Assembly: GCA_905147135.1 (NCBI GenBank)
Contig: LR990053.1
Location: 7,080,501-7,144,500, forward strand
Direction: 5' to 3'
Length of the DNA stretch: 64,000 nt
Origin: Blastobasis lacticolella
Taxonomy: Eukaryota > Arthropoda > Insecta > Lepidoptera > Blastobasidae
The position numbers were made by a program, and so were the translations under genes. The notes beneath the pieces are model-generated. The model did no database searches. It was not told where the DNA came from and was given only the letters and a program-made list of their open reading frames with translations. The stretch's first letter is position 1. Every line of letters begins with the position of its first letter. This document shows, in pieces, positions 49,701 to 50,965 of this stretch.

Positions 49701-50965
49701 ATCCGTTTTTTCGCCTAGAAATTGTGAATAAGTAAAGAGTGTCGAGTACTACAGAGCTTTAAGTGGTTTCTTGTAAAATTTTAGAGAGCGCTCGAGTTGT
49801 GGCGCGCGTCTATCAGATGGCCCGATGTCTGATTGCCTGCCATATATTTCAATTTATATTTATCTGTTTTAATTCATTAATTTTATGTCCTATTGTTATG
49901 TCCTAGGTGTTCTCACTGGCGACGCACCAGCTGTTGCATACCTTTGCTGGCGAGCACGCGCGGAGCTCCTTCTTCAAGCACATCGGACAGGGCGTCACGC
50001 AGATACACATAGGTATGTGGATATAGTATTGGTTCTATGATAAATTAGGGTGAATGCGGTAGAAGTAATAAGTGTGGATGGTGTAGATATTAAATATAAG
50101 ATAAGATTGCCTATGCCTAAATGCTGACTTACGGCTTCTTTGACTCCAAGGTTTGCTGGTAGAAAACTCAACTGTTGAGTAAAGCTCGCCGTAGTCCTTA
50201 AGTTACCTTCTGTTAAATTGTATTTATTTATTTATTTAACAGTTTATTGTGCACAATAACATAAATTTATTAATTTTGTGTACAATAAAGAATAAACACA
50301 TAAAGACATTGATTACAATAACAGAAAACGTGTTCGCGTAGGGAATATGGATAACTTTCAAATAAGCTTGATGATGATAATAGAGTGTGATGGCGCCGTA
50401 GGTTATCCTCCAGGAGCGAGTACAAGAAAAATTCCACTTTGTAGCGGGAATAGAGGTGGAGACCCACAAATTGTTGCTCTTGTGTGTTACTGATTTTAAT
50501 GTGACTGAAAAGCGAAATTGCCAAAGGGACCTTGCTTGGAAAGGAAGCTTGACCGGTTTTTTTACTTCTAGAACCCACACAAGATGATATGTAAATACTA
50601 TCACTAGGAAAAGGCAAAGTTTGGGTCACAAAAAAGTATTTATGCAAGGCTATGCACGTGCAGACCACGTTTTGTGGGTTTCCTAAACCTCTACTATCGC
50701 TACAAAGTGTAATTTTTGTTGTACTCGATGACGTACCTACCTAATCGAAACCTACCTAGACGTGAATAACCTACGACGCCCCCACAGTTTATAACAAGGA
50801 CGAATGGAAGCTGGAAGCTTTAGGACTAGTAAATACTGATGATTGATTGATTGTTCGTCATTCGCAGACAATATGGGGCGTCTGTTCTCGTGCGGCGCGG
50901 ACGGCACCATGAAGGTGCGCCGGCTGCCCGAGCGCGACGCGCCGCCGCACCATCCGCAGTATTAA
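173..50965 (+). CDS. DmX: DmX-like protein / Rabconnectin-3 alpha, C-terminal 2,421 codons (46 exons; 5' part outside window)
   Basis: Joining 46 exons gives 7,266 nt, exactly 2,422 codons including the TAA stop, with phase kept across all 45 junctions and every intron GT-AG. The product matches the DMXL/Rabconnectin-3 alpha family, large WD40 proteins of about 3,000 residues or more. With WDR7/Rabconnectin-3 beta they form the metazoan RAVE-like complex that assembles and activates the V-ATPase on endosomes and synaptic vesicles; in Drosophila loss affects endosomal acidification and Notch signalling (family knowledge). Exons are given in the block entries that follow. About 600 or more N-terminal residues, including the N-terminal WD40 repeats, should lie upstream. 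Codons are GC-rich at third positions, unlike the AT-rich introns and the two neighbouring genes. Splice sites are my reading, without transcript support. Confidence 0.95.
331..780 (+). repeat. 150-bp tandem repeat x3 spanning exon 1 end and its splice donor
   Basis: Copies begin at 331, 481 and 631 (same first bases CAACACGCAGTTGCTGCATG). Copies 1 and 2 differ at only about one position (452 versus 602); copy 3 is more diverged. Each copy holds the last 44 nt of DmX exon 1 plus a donor: GTTAGT in copies 1 and 2, GTATGT in copy 3. Use of the second or third donor would read into an in-frame TAG just after the first. Confidence 0.95.
1889..2160 (+). repeat. Decayed partial copies of DmX exon 3 and its acceptor
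   Basis: Around 1894-1933 there is a near copy of exon 3 positions 2256-2295 (shared ATGTCGAACAGCATGATGTA) without a matching acceptor. Around 2128-2152 the run CTAAACCTCTCTTCCCAGAG copies the exon 3 acceptor region (2229-2253). Both are non-functional duplicates just upstream of the used exon. Confidence 0.8.
2490..2700 (-). repeat. LINE 3'-end relic resembling the 3' region of the R1-clade element
   Basis: Shares ordered short matches with 26720-26830, the 3' flank of the R1-clade LINE (CAAACCCA, CCTCTCGGTC, AATCACGGG, ACTTGCC, GGCTCTTT). Too diverged to delimit; orientation inferred from that element. Confidence 0.45.
3540..3980. repeat. Interspersed repeat fragment in DmX intron 4
   Basis: The run GTGACTGTCATCATTCATTG at 3655 recurs at 61850, and the GACAGATCC / TCACGG / CGCCTCAGTAG segments recur in part near 24240-24360 and 38385-38480. 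This points to a dispersed element without clear ends. No coding potential was recognised. Confidence 0.45.
5191..6800 (+). CDS. DmX: DmX exons 7-9: start of Rav1p_C region
   Basis: Exons: 5191-5475, 5855-6118, 6651-6800, all phase 0 at both ends. Exon 7 contains LVQLDWVSKEDGSHILTVAV, typical of the beta-propeller-like start of the Rav1p C-terminal (RAVE subunit 1) domain. Exon 8 carries the strongly conserved DMXL segment LPPLPMQISWVRDGILVVGM, followed by DSEMHVYSQW. Exon 9 is a GC-rich, charged linker (about 50 residues) beginning EVEEASESRALRDSDLRVSA, with a 46-48 bp minisatellite starting just after its donor. Because all three exons are symmetric, skipping any of them would keep the frame, so alternative splicing here is possible but not shown. 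Confidence 0.94.
6815..7060 (+). repeat. Minisatellite, 46-48 bp unit, about 5.5 copies
   Basis: Repeated core ACATGATAGGCTGAGGTGGA followed by CTGACC..CC..AGTGAATTC.., diverged between units and with one short unit near 7005. It starts about 15 bp after the donor of DmX exon 9. Confidence 0.9.
7708..17241 (+). CDS. DmX: DmX exons 10-20: Rav1p_C helical region
   Basis: Exons: 7708-7859, 8151-8214, 9660-9737, 11324-11446, 11807-11945, 12375-12554, 13319-13540, 14090-14265, 15438-15575, 16293-16408, 16962-17241. They encode the best conserved part of the family: LLDYMPDYGLFEASQMACPV and KIRWVKAILAHLVR (exon 10), LPGLSSLDQMHLLALADTVS (exon 15), DPMDAALYYLAMRKKNLLWG (exon 17), WRKAALKNAFVLLGKQRFEH (exon 18), AHPDPFIRSMALWELKRYGE (exon 20). 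This alpha-solenoid corresponds to the Rav1p_C domain that binds V-ATPase and RAVE partners. The exon 20 acceptor is the least certain: AG at 16960-16961 keeps the frame, while the better-looking acceptor at 16979-16980 would shift it. Exon 18 has a truncated copy at 14885-14953. Confidence 0.93.
8215..9659. other. DmX intron 11, mostly unrecognised; contains a perfect hairpin
   Basis: AT-rich, no exon-like segment found. At 9281-9315 there is a perfect 14-bp inverted repeat (TTGACATCACAATA / TATTGTGATGTCAA) with a 7-nt loop. At 9050-9110 a short direct repeat (CGAGTAG.GCCTGCCAAT.ATGAAAATT) occurs twice. Confidence 0.6.
11121..11275 (-). mobile_element. tRNA-derived SINE fragment, copy A
   Basis: Reverse-strand body of the SINE family seen complete at 38508: TTGGCG.TAATGTCCCGG, GGGTCCGCCTTGACCAT, GCAGATCAGAT, GACCTCCGTGACCCTG. 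The tRNA-like head is missing. Confidence 0.75.
12014..12340 (-). mobile_element. tRNA-derived SINE, near full length, copy B
   Basis: Reverse complement runs from a tRNA-like head (GAGCGTCAGTGGCCTTATG; B-box-like GAGTTCAATCC) through CACATTCAGGCGACTGAATG to the conserved tail (TGGTCAAGGCGGACCCCGGG). Ends about 35 bp before DmX exon 15. Confidence 0.8.
12555..14089. other. DmX introns 15 and 16: no recognised feature apart from exon 16
   Basis: Apart from exon 16 (13319-13540), I see only AT-rich sequence. An antisense open stretch at 13674-13982 has no recognisable domain. Confidence 0.5.
14579..14658 (+). repeat. 16-bp minisatellite, five copies
   Basis: Five consecutive units of the form AATCGGCCAAATGTAG, AATCTGTCAAATACAG, AATCGGGCAAATGTAG, AATCAGTCAAATGCAG, AAGCGGTCAAAAATAG. 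Confidence 0.9.
14885..14953 (+). pseudogene. Truncated duplicate of DmX exon 18
   Basis: Repeats the first 69 nt of exon 18 (from TTCTTCTCGAACAACT...) with an AG just before it, then breaks off into TTTATTATCTCATTTTAA, an in-frame stop. Upstream sequence is shared too: ACCCACTCAGCACCCACTAT occurs at about 14845 and 15398, and a diverged CCCACTGTC..GAGACCGTA block occurs at about 14756 and 15118. The whole is a local segmental duplication, with exon 18 at 15438-15575 as the intact copy. The copy has Cys for Phe and Glu for Asp near its start. Confidence 0.9.
15162..15397 (+). mobile_element. DNA-element fragment homologous to 59462-59697
   Basis: Starts AGGATGATAATTTTGACAG and ends near TGCGTATTTTTATT. 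It matches the left internal part of the TIR element at 59330-60072 over about 235 bp (shared TCGATAGTTGCATGGTTATG, TTATTAATACGACA). It interrupts the duplicated segment carrying exon 18. Confidence 0.85.
15655..15800 (+). mobile_element. LINE 3' tail copy (same family as 41313-41950)
   Basis: Begins GATCGTTCAAGAGGTATATT and continues GAGGTCTCTTCAGAGGC..GCAACGCATTGGTAACTCCC to a GGTGGCCCGCTTGCCTG tail. Closely related to the end of the LINE at 41313-41950 and to 20035-20210. Confidence 0.85.
16450..16830 (-). mobile_element. Degraded LINE 3' fragment with an internal tandem repeat
   Basis: Reverse complement contains the CGATGACCTGGTAAAGGTAG / GGGGGAGGCCT region typical of lepidopteran endonuclease-reverse transcriptase LINE 3' ends. 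A unit of about 80-86 bp (AAATCATCATCAT...CAACCGAAAG.CGCCCA...CCCCC.AGATCTCCA) is repeated two to three times at 16455-16650. Confidence 0.65.
17242..17895. other. DmX intron 20: no recognised feature
   Basis: AT-rich sequence with no exon-like, repeat or RNA signal that I could identify. Confidence 0.5.
17896..21910 (+). CDS. DmX: DmX exons 21-25: post-Rav1p_C linker and helical segment
   Basis: Exons: 17896-18145, 18607-18748, 19452-19669, 20308-20544, 21678-21910. Exon 21 has the family motif LERRLYFQTAHGHFKAGCPA, then LALEVLSKLP. Exon 22 encodes an acidic/tryptophan linker (repeated DWGA, then LTWDDDDDDKG) typical of a disordered DMXL segment. Exon 23 has a Lys/Glu-rich stretch followed by MAQQLKFVACLKILMEELST. 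Exon 24 encodes HLRFQLYIWLEREVEALRRL and is followed by partial tandem copies of itself. Exon 25 is leucine-rich. Phases are 1, 2, 1 and 1 between these exons, so skipping exons 22 or 23 alone would break the frame. Confidence 0.92.
18310..18500. repeat. Interspersed repeat, also at 44465-44600
   Basis: Both loci share ACGGG.TGCCAATCGGCT.CCG, CGACTGT.CAAC, CC.CGC.TCGCCAAC and a GAGCTCGTTG end in the same order. Probably a LINE or SINE 3' segment; element not identified. Confidence 0.55.
18963..19436 (+). mobile_element. tRNA-derived SINE copy C, split by a 280-bp insertion
   Basis: The SINE body (GTCGCCTGAATGTGTAACCA..CAGTCGCTCTACTGTAA) runs from 18963 to about 19065 and resumes at about 19345 (GCTGATCTGTCACATCCTGG..) to 19436. 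The insert, about 19066-19344, contains two copies of CTACCACAAAC; its family is unknown. Confidence 0.75.
20035..20210 (+). mobile_element. LINE 3' tail copy
   Basis: Same tail as at 41805-41945: GGGATCGTTCAAGAAGTACA, then ATTAGAGGTCTCTTTAGAGG and GCCGCTTGCCTGTTTGTCTG. A short TTTTCATTTTTATT expansion sits inside it. Confidence 0.85.
20586..20965 (+). repeat. Tandem partial copies of DmX exon 24, one still open
   Basis: 20702-20870 copies the last 169 nt of exon 24 (20376-20544). The frame is open and ends in AAAG before a GTTAGT donor. I count 18 differences: 15 synonymous and 3 replacement (Asp to Glu, Gln to His, Gln to Leu). A shorter copy of the exon end lies at 20586-20622, and a third fragment of the flanking repeat (GTCGTGGCTGCCTTT..TGCTGGTCGTTATACTGT) lies at 20912-20965. 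No good acceptor precedes the 20702 copy. Confidence 0.93.
21340..21560. mobile_element. LINE 3'-end relic
   Basis: Holds the run GCGATCTCCAACCCGCCTGC followed by CCAACGTGGGGAGGCTCAAA and CAGCAGTGGACTGTT, a phrase common to lepidopteran LINE 3' ends (also near 36525). Heavily degraded. Confidence 0.5.
22140..22400 (-). pseudogene. Degraded LINE reverse transcriptase C-terminus
   Basis: The reverse strand reads GRPPTTWTNDIVKALGSRWM, the conserved C-terminal motif of insect endonuclease-reverse transcriptase LINEs, with stops nearby. Lies in DmX intron 25. Confidence 0.7.
22442..25019 (+). CDS. DmX: DmX exons 26-29: helical segment
   Basis: Exons: 22442-22614, 23087-23190, 23874-24024, 24926-25019. 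Product includes RLLHTLRELAVALSACIYQS (exon 26), a short polar exon ending TTTPNKWPG (exon 27), CEAYCAVYLALLGWALAARD (exon 28) and a very GC-rich exon 29 (VHAKLFGGGVRRLLTTAP). In vertebrate DMXL proteins the corresponding region is a hydrophobic helical part of the central scaffold. The intron after exon 29 is the largest in the window (25020-31672) and holds two LINEs and at least two SINE copies. Confidence 0.92.
22667..22920. mobile_element. MITE copy 1, TIR TGTGGCC..GAACCGGGGC family
   Basis: Left end CCTGGAACCGGGGCTAATAT and right end TATTTGCCCCGCTTCTAGGC are imperfect inverted repeats. The internal sequence matches the second copy at 40002-40396 (AATAATGTTAG-free core with AATAAGAATTTAAA.TTAC and CCTATAGAGCCTCCGTTTTT). 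Confidence 0.85.
23400..23790 (+). pseudogene. Degraded LINE C-terminal fragment
   Basis: The + strand near 23700-23780 reads WLKTAQDRLRWNVLKEAYTL, then EAENG and a stop, like the last residues of lepidopteran LINE reverse transcriptases. Upstream frames are broken. Confidence 0.6.
25296..26430 (-). mobile_element. tRNA-derived SINE copy D, interrupted by a LINE insertion
   Basis: The SINE body on the reverse strand occupies 25296-25441 and continues from 26289 to about 26430 (GCACCTGACCAGATTTGATC..CATTCAGTCGCCTGAATGTG). The two halves flank the LINE at 25442-26288 and share a 13-bp duplication. Confidence 0.85.
25442..26288 (+). mobile_element. 5'-truncated non-LTR retrotransposon with RNase H and C-terminal Cys motif
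   Basis: Flanked by the perfect 13-bp target-site duplication CCCGCTACCAAGT (25429-25441 and 26289-26301). The open frame runs to 25959 and encodes an RNase H domain: VRIYTDGSKTDQGTGAGIF (first Asp), CECVAITQA (Glu), DSMSVLKAL (second Asp), WIKGHSNSMGNDAADELARR (His and last Asp). The spacing before DSMS is short, suggesting a small internal deletion. After the stop, a shifted frame still reads CRGCLVAEETTAHVVLECEE, the usual C-terminal Cys/His motif, so the ORF is frameshifted. RNase H-bearing LINEs belong to clades such as I, LOA and some R1-group elements; the clade is not resolved. Confidence 0.9.
26534..26703 (-). mobile_element. tRNA-derived SINE fragment, copy E
   Basis: Reverse-strand body (CACCTTGACCATGATCTAGG, GGCAGATCAGGTAATTACAA, TGACCCTGTTAACAGGGAAT), breaking off at about 26703 where the 3' end of the R1-clade LINE appears to start. 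Confidence 0.75.
26965..30039 (-). CDS. R1-clade LINE ORF2: APE-type endonuclease and reverse transcriptase
   Basis: I start it at the ATG at 30039, inside the ORF1 end (TATGGATACTAG, where ORF1 reads TAT GGA TAC TAG and ORF2 reads ATG GAT ACT AGA); this gives 1,024 residues. An upstream ATG in the same frame (30198) would add 53 residues but overlaps ORF1 deeply. Endonuclease motifs: VGQLNLAG, VQEQY, ICVDSNNHSPLW and SDHQLITF. Reverse transcriptase motifs: NKAPGVDGITARII, YRPVTLLPVFGKVLERVM, HGFVRGRSTVTALN, MLDISGAFDNAWW, GCPQGSVLGPALWN and the catalytic YADD in AVAYADDVTLL. The C-terminal Cys/His motif is CAECLCGEALETRDHILWEC. All catalytic residues I can check are present, so the enzyme looks intact. 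Confidence 0.93.
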   Translation of the reverse strand: MDTRSVGRVIKVGQLNLAGAEMATKELPSLAKEFGLDIVLVQEQYLHHGLPSLLELASGSRAGIFLNNSDITVAVLGNLTTSHCVVAHIVMRGGPHFYAISAYFQYADRIEAHLAHLDKVADYLKGEPILICVDSNNHSPLWHSMERHYIGRGADTDARRNAMEGFIMSRGFSVHNVEGQPPTFKTVNGESNIDVTLSTRGVHVNHWRVHEEASTSDHQLITFAVGSGHPAPRVSDAEPDGEPKRFRDRGVDWGRFQGTLQARVGRLDLRKPAEQACAEYTAALVRTAAECLGVKRDRPQTGYEWWSGELDALRRQHNRARRAWQESRRTGMMEEEYRARFHVERAKYRRAMREAESDHFRQLANSGNNDPWGMAYRAACGRVRPPANVVNGMKLADGYAGDAGSALSGVLKVMCPDDAPATDSEYHRGVRLAASCLPSGRNSEPLNGLAIGRIVKDLPNKAPGVDGITARIIKAAWKVSAAEITELMAKCVREGVFPSVWKVGRLVVLPKGNGKALTDPKAYRPVTLLPVFGKVLERVMCECTPGLYSRISDGQHGFVRGRSTVTALNAVLQVVRTSCCKYVQAIMLDISGAFDNAWWPMILLKLKQGACPPNMYRMFSSYFCDRHVGMWAGGLCALKNSTMGCPQGSVLGPALWNLLMDDLLRLPFPEGVRAVAYADDVTLLIEANSRAEIERHGAEALRLVTEWGLRNRLAFAPAKSAKITLKGKFKRPPVLRLGGQSIRSVSTVKALGVTLDESHSFAAHAQDIGERAARCFGKMTRVSTSSWGIKYRALRILYFGTFVATVTYAASVWCSRIGFYVVKSRLLRTQRPALILLTKAYRTTSTAALAVLAGVLPADLEVGRMGKVEAGRTGLDGRAVIELKKTAHDEAVDAWQERWDAEEKGADLKRFFPCVRGRLGATWVEPDYVVSQMLSGHGAFRARLWAFHLNDCAECLCGEALETRDHILWECERYQQERSIMLAGLERKEVGPVYFTDLVSSEANFARLREFAYAWHRVRRMEEE
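30029..31540 (-). CDS. R1-clade LINE ORF1 (gag-like nucleic-acid-binding protein)
   Basis: 503 residues. The N-terminal half is Ala/Val-rich low complexity with basic patches (RRRVAGKRGTRANAV). The middle part contains a conserved segment with VRRIGNAGVVVEATSAEGMN. The C-terminal part has three CCHC-type knuckles: CRRCQVYGHAVKHC, CGKCGDEGHETKSC and CATCRQFKKPHTGHKTAAQEC. This arrangement is typical of ORF1 in R1/TRAS/SART-type LINEs, whose protein coats the element RNA. The stop codon overlaps the ORF2 start. The ATG at 31540 is the first after an in-frame TAG; the true N-terminus may be missing if the copy is 5'-truncated. Confidence 0.9.
   Translation of the reverse strand: MEALMEIGEESGFTPRVSMMRTPPKGFSTPAPEAAVVATVAVAVPTVPVDDLVAITGSAPGTVEAATAAAATTAAEASASGNQSGKRGLSSPEDLQEAVRRRVAGKRGTRANAVPPVGGLLTREPTAAPATAPALAPGRENLQGATKEYLCDLVASAGENIMDAIACSMSRLNKQEIASVGANVQRMTAVSSVLLLRLADLESKLAVAVSGAGGAVSCAAATTGGVAAAAAGAPVSYAGALRLGAKAAAVPIPAPSGPAVAVFPAEGGLLKTSEEVKEALKKAVNPVQLGCQVQRVRRIGNAGVVVEATSAEGMNRLKAALPLTLVARESTQRQPLVALRNVEGNPCDETLMDNLYEQNFKGYISKEELKNEAKVAFKKSRAGLARTTMVLTCSPRLRKMLVERGRVYLGWDSIYVEDFVEVTCCRRCQVYGHAVKHCRAKAPICGKCGDEGHETKSCQKESAGCATCRQFKKPHTGHKTAAQECPARIQARSAFVARTDYGY
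31673..37908 (+). CDS. DmX: DmX exons 30-34: acidic linker and conserved C-terminal scaffold
   Basis: Exons: 31673-31861, 32620-32741, 33364-33518, 37082-37244, 37806-37908. Exon 30 carries FVPPHCSILTFLLNK, matching the DMXL segment before a serine/acid-rich linker. Exon 31 is almost wholly acidic (EDADESGSDADDDDIFD). Exon 32 has the conserved PESYSWCVLRVAVLRLAQHK. Exon 34 has EKHNTPFNSALWSAAPARRL, then WSYLVRQEQVQ. The intron between exons 32 and 33 (3.6 kb) holds a TIR element with an internal minisatellite and a LINE fragment; the intron after exon 30 holds a 321-bp palindromic element. Confidence 0.93.
32164..32484. mobile_element. Palindromic MITE, 321 bp
   Basis: Left end TCTCCCCATTTTACATACTA and right end TAGTATATAAAATGGGGAGA are near-perfect inverted repeats. 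The match continues inward (AAACCGGAGTCTTAAAGATC against GATCTTTAAGACTCCGGTTT), giving arms of at least 43 bp. No coding capacity. The target-site duplication is not clear. Confidence 0.9.
33765..34948. mobile_element. TIR element, 1,184 bp, flanked by TTA, carrying a minisatellite
   Basis: Perfect 26-bp terminal inverted repeats, beginning CACCCGGTTTCTGAAACGCT, with TTA directly outside both ends (33762-33764 and 34949-34951). A TTA target-site duplication and lack of a transposase fit a non-autonomous PIF/Harbinger-like element; that assignment is inference. Subterminal copies of GGGTTTCTGAAAGGCCAAT and its complement extend the inverted symmetry. The centre holds the minisatellite at 34217-34670. 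Confidence 0.9.
34217..34670 (+). repeat. Degenerate CCAGGTCCTGGTTCAGGT minisatellite
   Basis: About 450 bp of short 6/12/18-bp units built on AGGTCCTGG / CCAGGACC. The core is partly palindromic, so both strands look alike and give fortuitous Gly-Pro-Gly-Pro open frames; I do not regard these as genes. Confidence 0.9.
35725..36497 (-). mobile_element. 5'-truncated LINE fragment, reverse transcriptase C-terminus
   Basis: An uninterrupted 243-codon frame (36492 to 35761) holds the end of a LINE reverse transcriptase: SALSLMYSTAEYCAPVWLGS (thumb region), THWLPVLCQIPPPDLRRKNA, RTGHGRCAQYRYRCGWID and the Cys/His motif CSCGAAVQDIQHIISEC. The catalytic core is missing. The 3' UTR is short with an AATAAA-like end near 35730. 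The open frame suggests a recent insertion. Confidence 0.88.
37935..38033. mobile_element. 99-bp MITE, internally deleted relative of 59330-60072
   Basis: Begins GGGGGCTTACCATGAG and ends CTCATGGTAAGCCCCC (perfect 16-bp arms). Internal sequence TCTTATAGCAGGACCTAAAC and CTGCCCTGCTTAGAGCGAGA matches the left end of the 743-bp element at 59330. Confidence 0.92.
38508..38880 (+). mobile_element. tRNA-derived SINE, full length with A and B boxes, copy F
   Basis: Head contains a pol III A-box-like TGGCTGAGTGG (38519-38529) and B-box-like GGGTCCGAATC (38562-38572), 32 bp apart. The body follows with CACATTCAGGCGACTGAGTG, CAGGTTCCCCTGATAGCAGG and GATCATGGTCAAGGCG, ending at ATAACGCCAAGATGATG. Defines the family to which copies A-E and G belong. 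Confidence 0.85.
38880..40001. other. DmX intron 34, middle part: no recognised feature
   Basis: Very AT-rich. A piece near 39075-39135 (AATTACGAAATAAACGAGAAAATTGCACAACA) partly repeats near 39335-39370, in altered form. No coding or RNA signal was recognised. Confidence 0.5.
40002..40396. mobile_element. MITE copy 2, complete TIRs, with a 140-bp insert
   Basis: TIRs TGTGGCCTAGAACCGGGGCT and (reverse complement of the right end) TGTGGCCCGGAACCGGGGCA. Internal sequence matches 22667-22920 except for an extra segment at about 40142-40280 that contains CTCGACCGAGTTGAGCGG. Confidence 0.9.
40466..40560 (+). repeat. 50-bp tandem duplication of the DmX exon 35 acceptor
   Basis: TTCCCCACCAGGACGTGTTC occurs at 40475-40494 and again at 40525-40544. 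Both contain an AG acceptor followed by the first codons of exon 35. Use of the upstream site adds 50 nt and shifts the frame to an early stop. Confidence 0.92.
40534..43108 (+). CDS. DmX: DmX exons 35-38: His-rich linker into C-terminal propeller
   Basis: Exons: 40534-40710, 41980-42096, 42402-42478, 43000-43108. Exon 35 continues the conserved DVFIRAVFSRRR segment, then a histidine/proline tract (HPHPHHSHH), then VRIIHKEQDSIAAFCLNR, as in DMXL proteins. Exon 36 has LAVATAREVQEMDVSLLLRG. Exons 37 and 38 are variable, exon 38 being a Pro/Asn/Gly linker. A duplicated acceptor 50 bp upstream of exon 35 (AG ending at 40483) would shift the frame and stop soon after, so 40534 is the supported start. 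Confidence 0.92.
40711..41312. other. DmX intron 35, first part: unrecognised, with an internal repeat
   Basis: Two related blocks, about 40985-41050 and 41075-41140, share AACTTAAAAATG.CAAATACCA and CATTT.TCAACAAGTGTCAAT. Otherwise nothing was recognised. Confidence 0.5.
41313..41950 (+). mobile_element. 5'-truncated LINE (CR1/Jockey-like) with complete 3' tail
   Basis: Open frame to 41891 with the end of a reverse transcriptase: RYFTPGQRLLLYKAQVRPHM, EYCSHLWAG, RDFGSLCVFYRLYNGEYSEE and ERTFLARTIRMWNELPATVF. It is followed by the 3' tail GGTCTCTTCAGAGGCGGGCA..GCATGCCTGTTTGTCTGCCG and a short A-run (CATAAAAAAATGACAAT). It ends about 30 bp before DmX exon 36. Three other tail copies in the window (15655, 20035, 46318) come from the same group. 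Confidence 0.88.
43466..43631. mobile_element. Palindromic MITE, 166 bp
   Basis: Ends AGTCGGGAGATTTGAA and (reverse complement of the right end) AGTCGGCAGATTTGAA. An inner inverted pair GTAAACTGTTTTAGCCATG / CATGGGTAAAACAGTAAC makes the whole element foldable. Related fragments occur near 7420-7505 and 34985-35040. Confidence 0.8.
43632..44678. other. DmX intron 38: candidate cassette exon, otherwise repeats
   Basis: Besides the 54-nt candidate exon (43928-43981), it holds a GC-richer stretch with CGTCCGCCGCGTGTTGCGTG near 44280 and the repeat also seen at 18310 (44465-44600). I see no promoter element that I would call. Confidence 0.5.
43928..43981 (+). CDS. DmX: Candidate 54-nt cassette exon of DmX between exons 38 and 39
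   Basis: An AG acceptor (43926-43927) and a GTATGT donor (43982) bracket exactly 18 codons, LERRTSLKPSGLEAYIVT, with no stop. The piece is phase 0 on both sides, matching the phase 0 end of exon 38 and start of exon 39, so it can be included or skipped without changing the frame. Its GC-rich codons stand out from the flanking AT-rich intron. I chose the main 46-exon model without it because I cannot recall a clear family counterpart. The basic RR-S-LK motif resembles a kinase-type or regulatory insert, which is inference. Confidence 0.5.
44679..50965 (+). CDS. DmX: DmX exons 39-46: C-terminal WD40 propeller and stop
   Basis: Exons: 44679-44762, 45402-45462, 46498-46736, 48136-48205, 48288-48362, 49041-49258, 49907-50012, 50868-50965. 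They encode assembled residues about 2105-2421. WD-type strands are plain: YLTGGADGSVQLWEWGH (exon 41), KFAAADADGNLAMWQLHP (exon 41), ATAGHSSESKNVAVWDTL (exons 42-43), LVSCGRRGDVLVWDLRARAV (exon 44), DLYAIGTADGDIK (exon 44), LFSCGADGTMKVRRLPE (exon 46). This is the C-terminal propeller of DMXL/Rabconnectin-3 alpha, ending close to the usual family C-terminus. The stop TAA is at 50963-50965. Exon 44 has a decayed copy about 360 bp downstream of its end. Confidence 0.94.
45584..45955 (-). mobile_element. tRNA-derived SINE copy G with an internal 67-bp tandem duplication
   Basis: Reverse-strand SINE (CATCTTGGCGTCAATATACC, TCTGACCTCTGTGCCA, TTAAGTCGCCTGAATGTGCA). The block starting GGTAGAATCAAGTATTCGGC at 45613 is repeated at 45680 with a 67-bp period. 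Confidence 0.85.
46318..46440 (+). mobile_element. Diverged LINE 3' tail
   Basis: Contains AGGCTGGCAACACATTCGCG, GGTATTGCGGATG.CCATGGGGGGCGGTG and CTCACTTACCGTCATGTGAC, an older relative of the tail at 41820-41920. Confidence 0.65.
46843..47683. mobile_element. TIR element, 841 bp, non-autonomous DNA transposon
   Basis: Ends begin AAAGGGCGCCACAGACTAAC and (reverse complement of the right end) AAAGGGCGCCACAGATTAAC, with 27 of 28 terminal positions matching. No transposase frame was recognised inside. Target-site duplication unclear, so superfamily not assigned. Confidence 0.85.
49590..49700 (+). pseudogene. Decayed duplicate of the end of DmX exon 44
   Basis: CACCACGCACCCATCACGTG followed by CATCGCGCTGGAA resembles exon 44 at 49177-49210 (CACCACGCGCCCATCAAGTG, CGTGGCGTTGGAA), and ATCTGACGGAGATATCG resembles its end. 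Frame and donor are lost. Confidence 0.8.
50013..50867. other. DmX intron 45: no recognised gene
   Basis: A reverse-strand open stretch (50668-50236) lies between a TTATTTATTTATTTA run and AT-rich sequence. It may be a transposon relic, but I cannot name the family. Confidence 0.4.
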
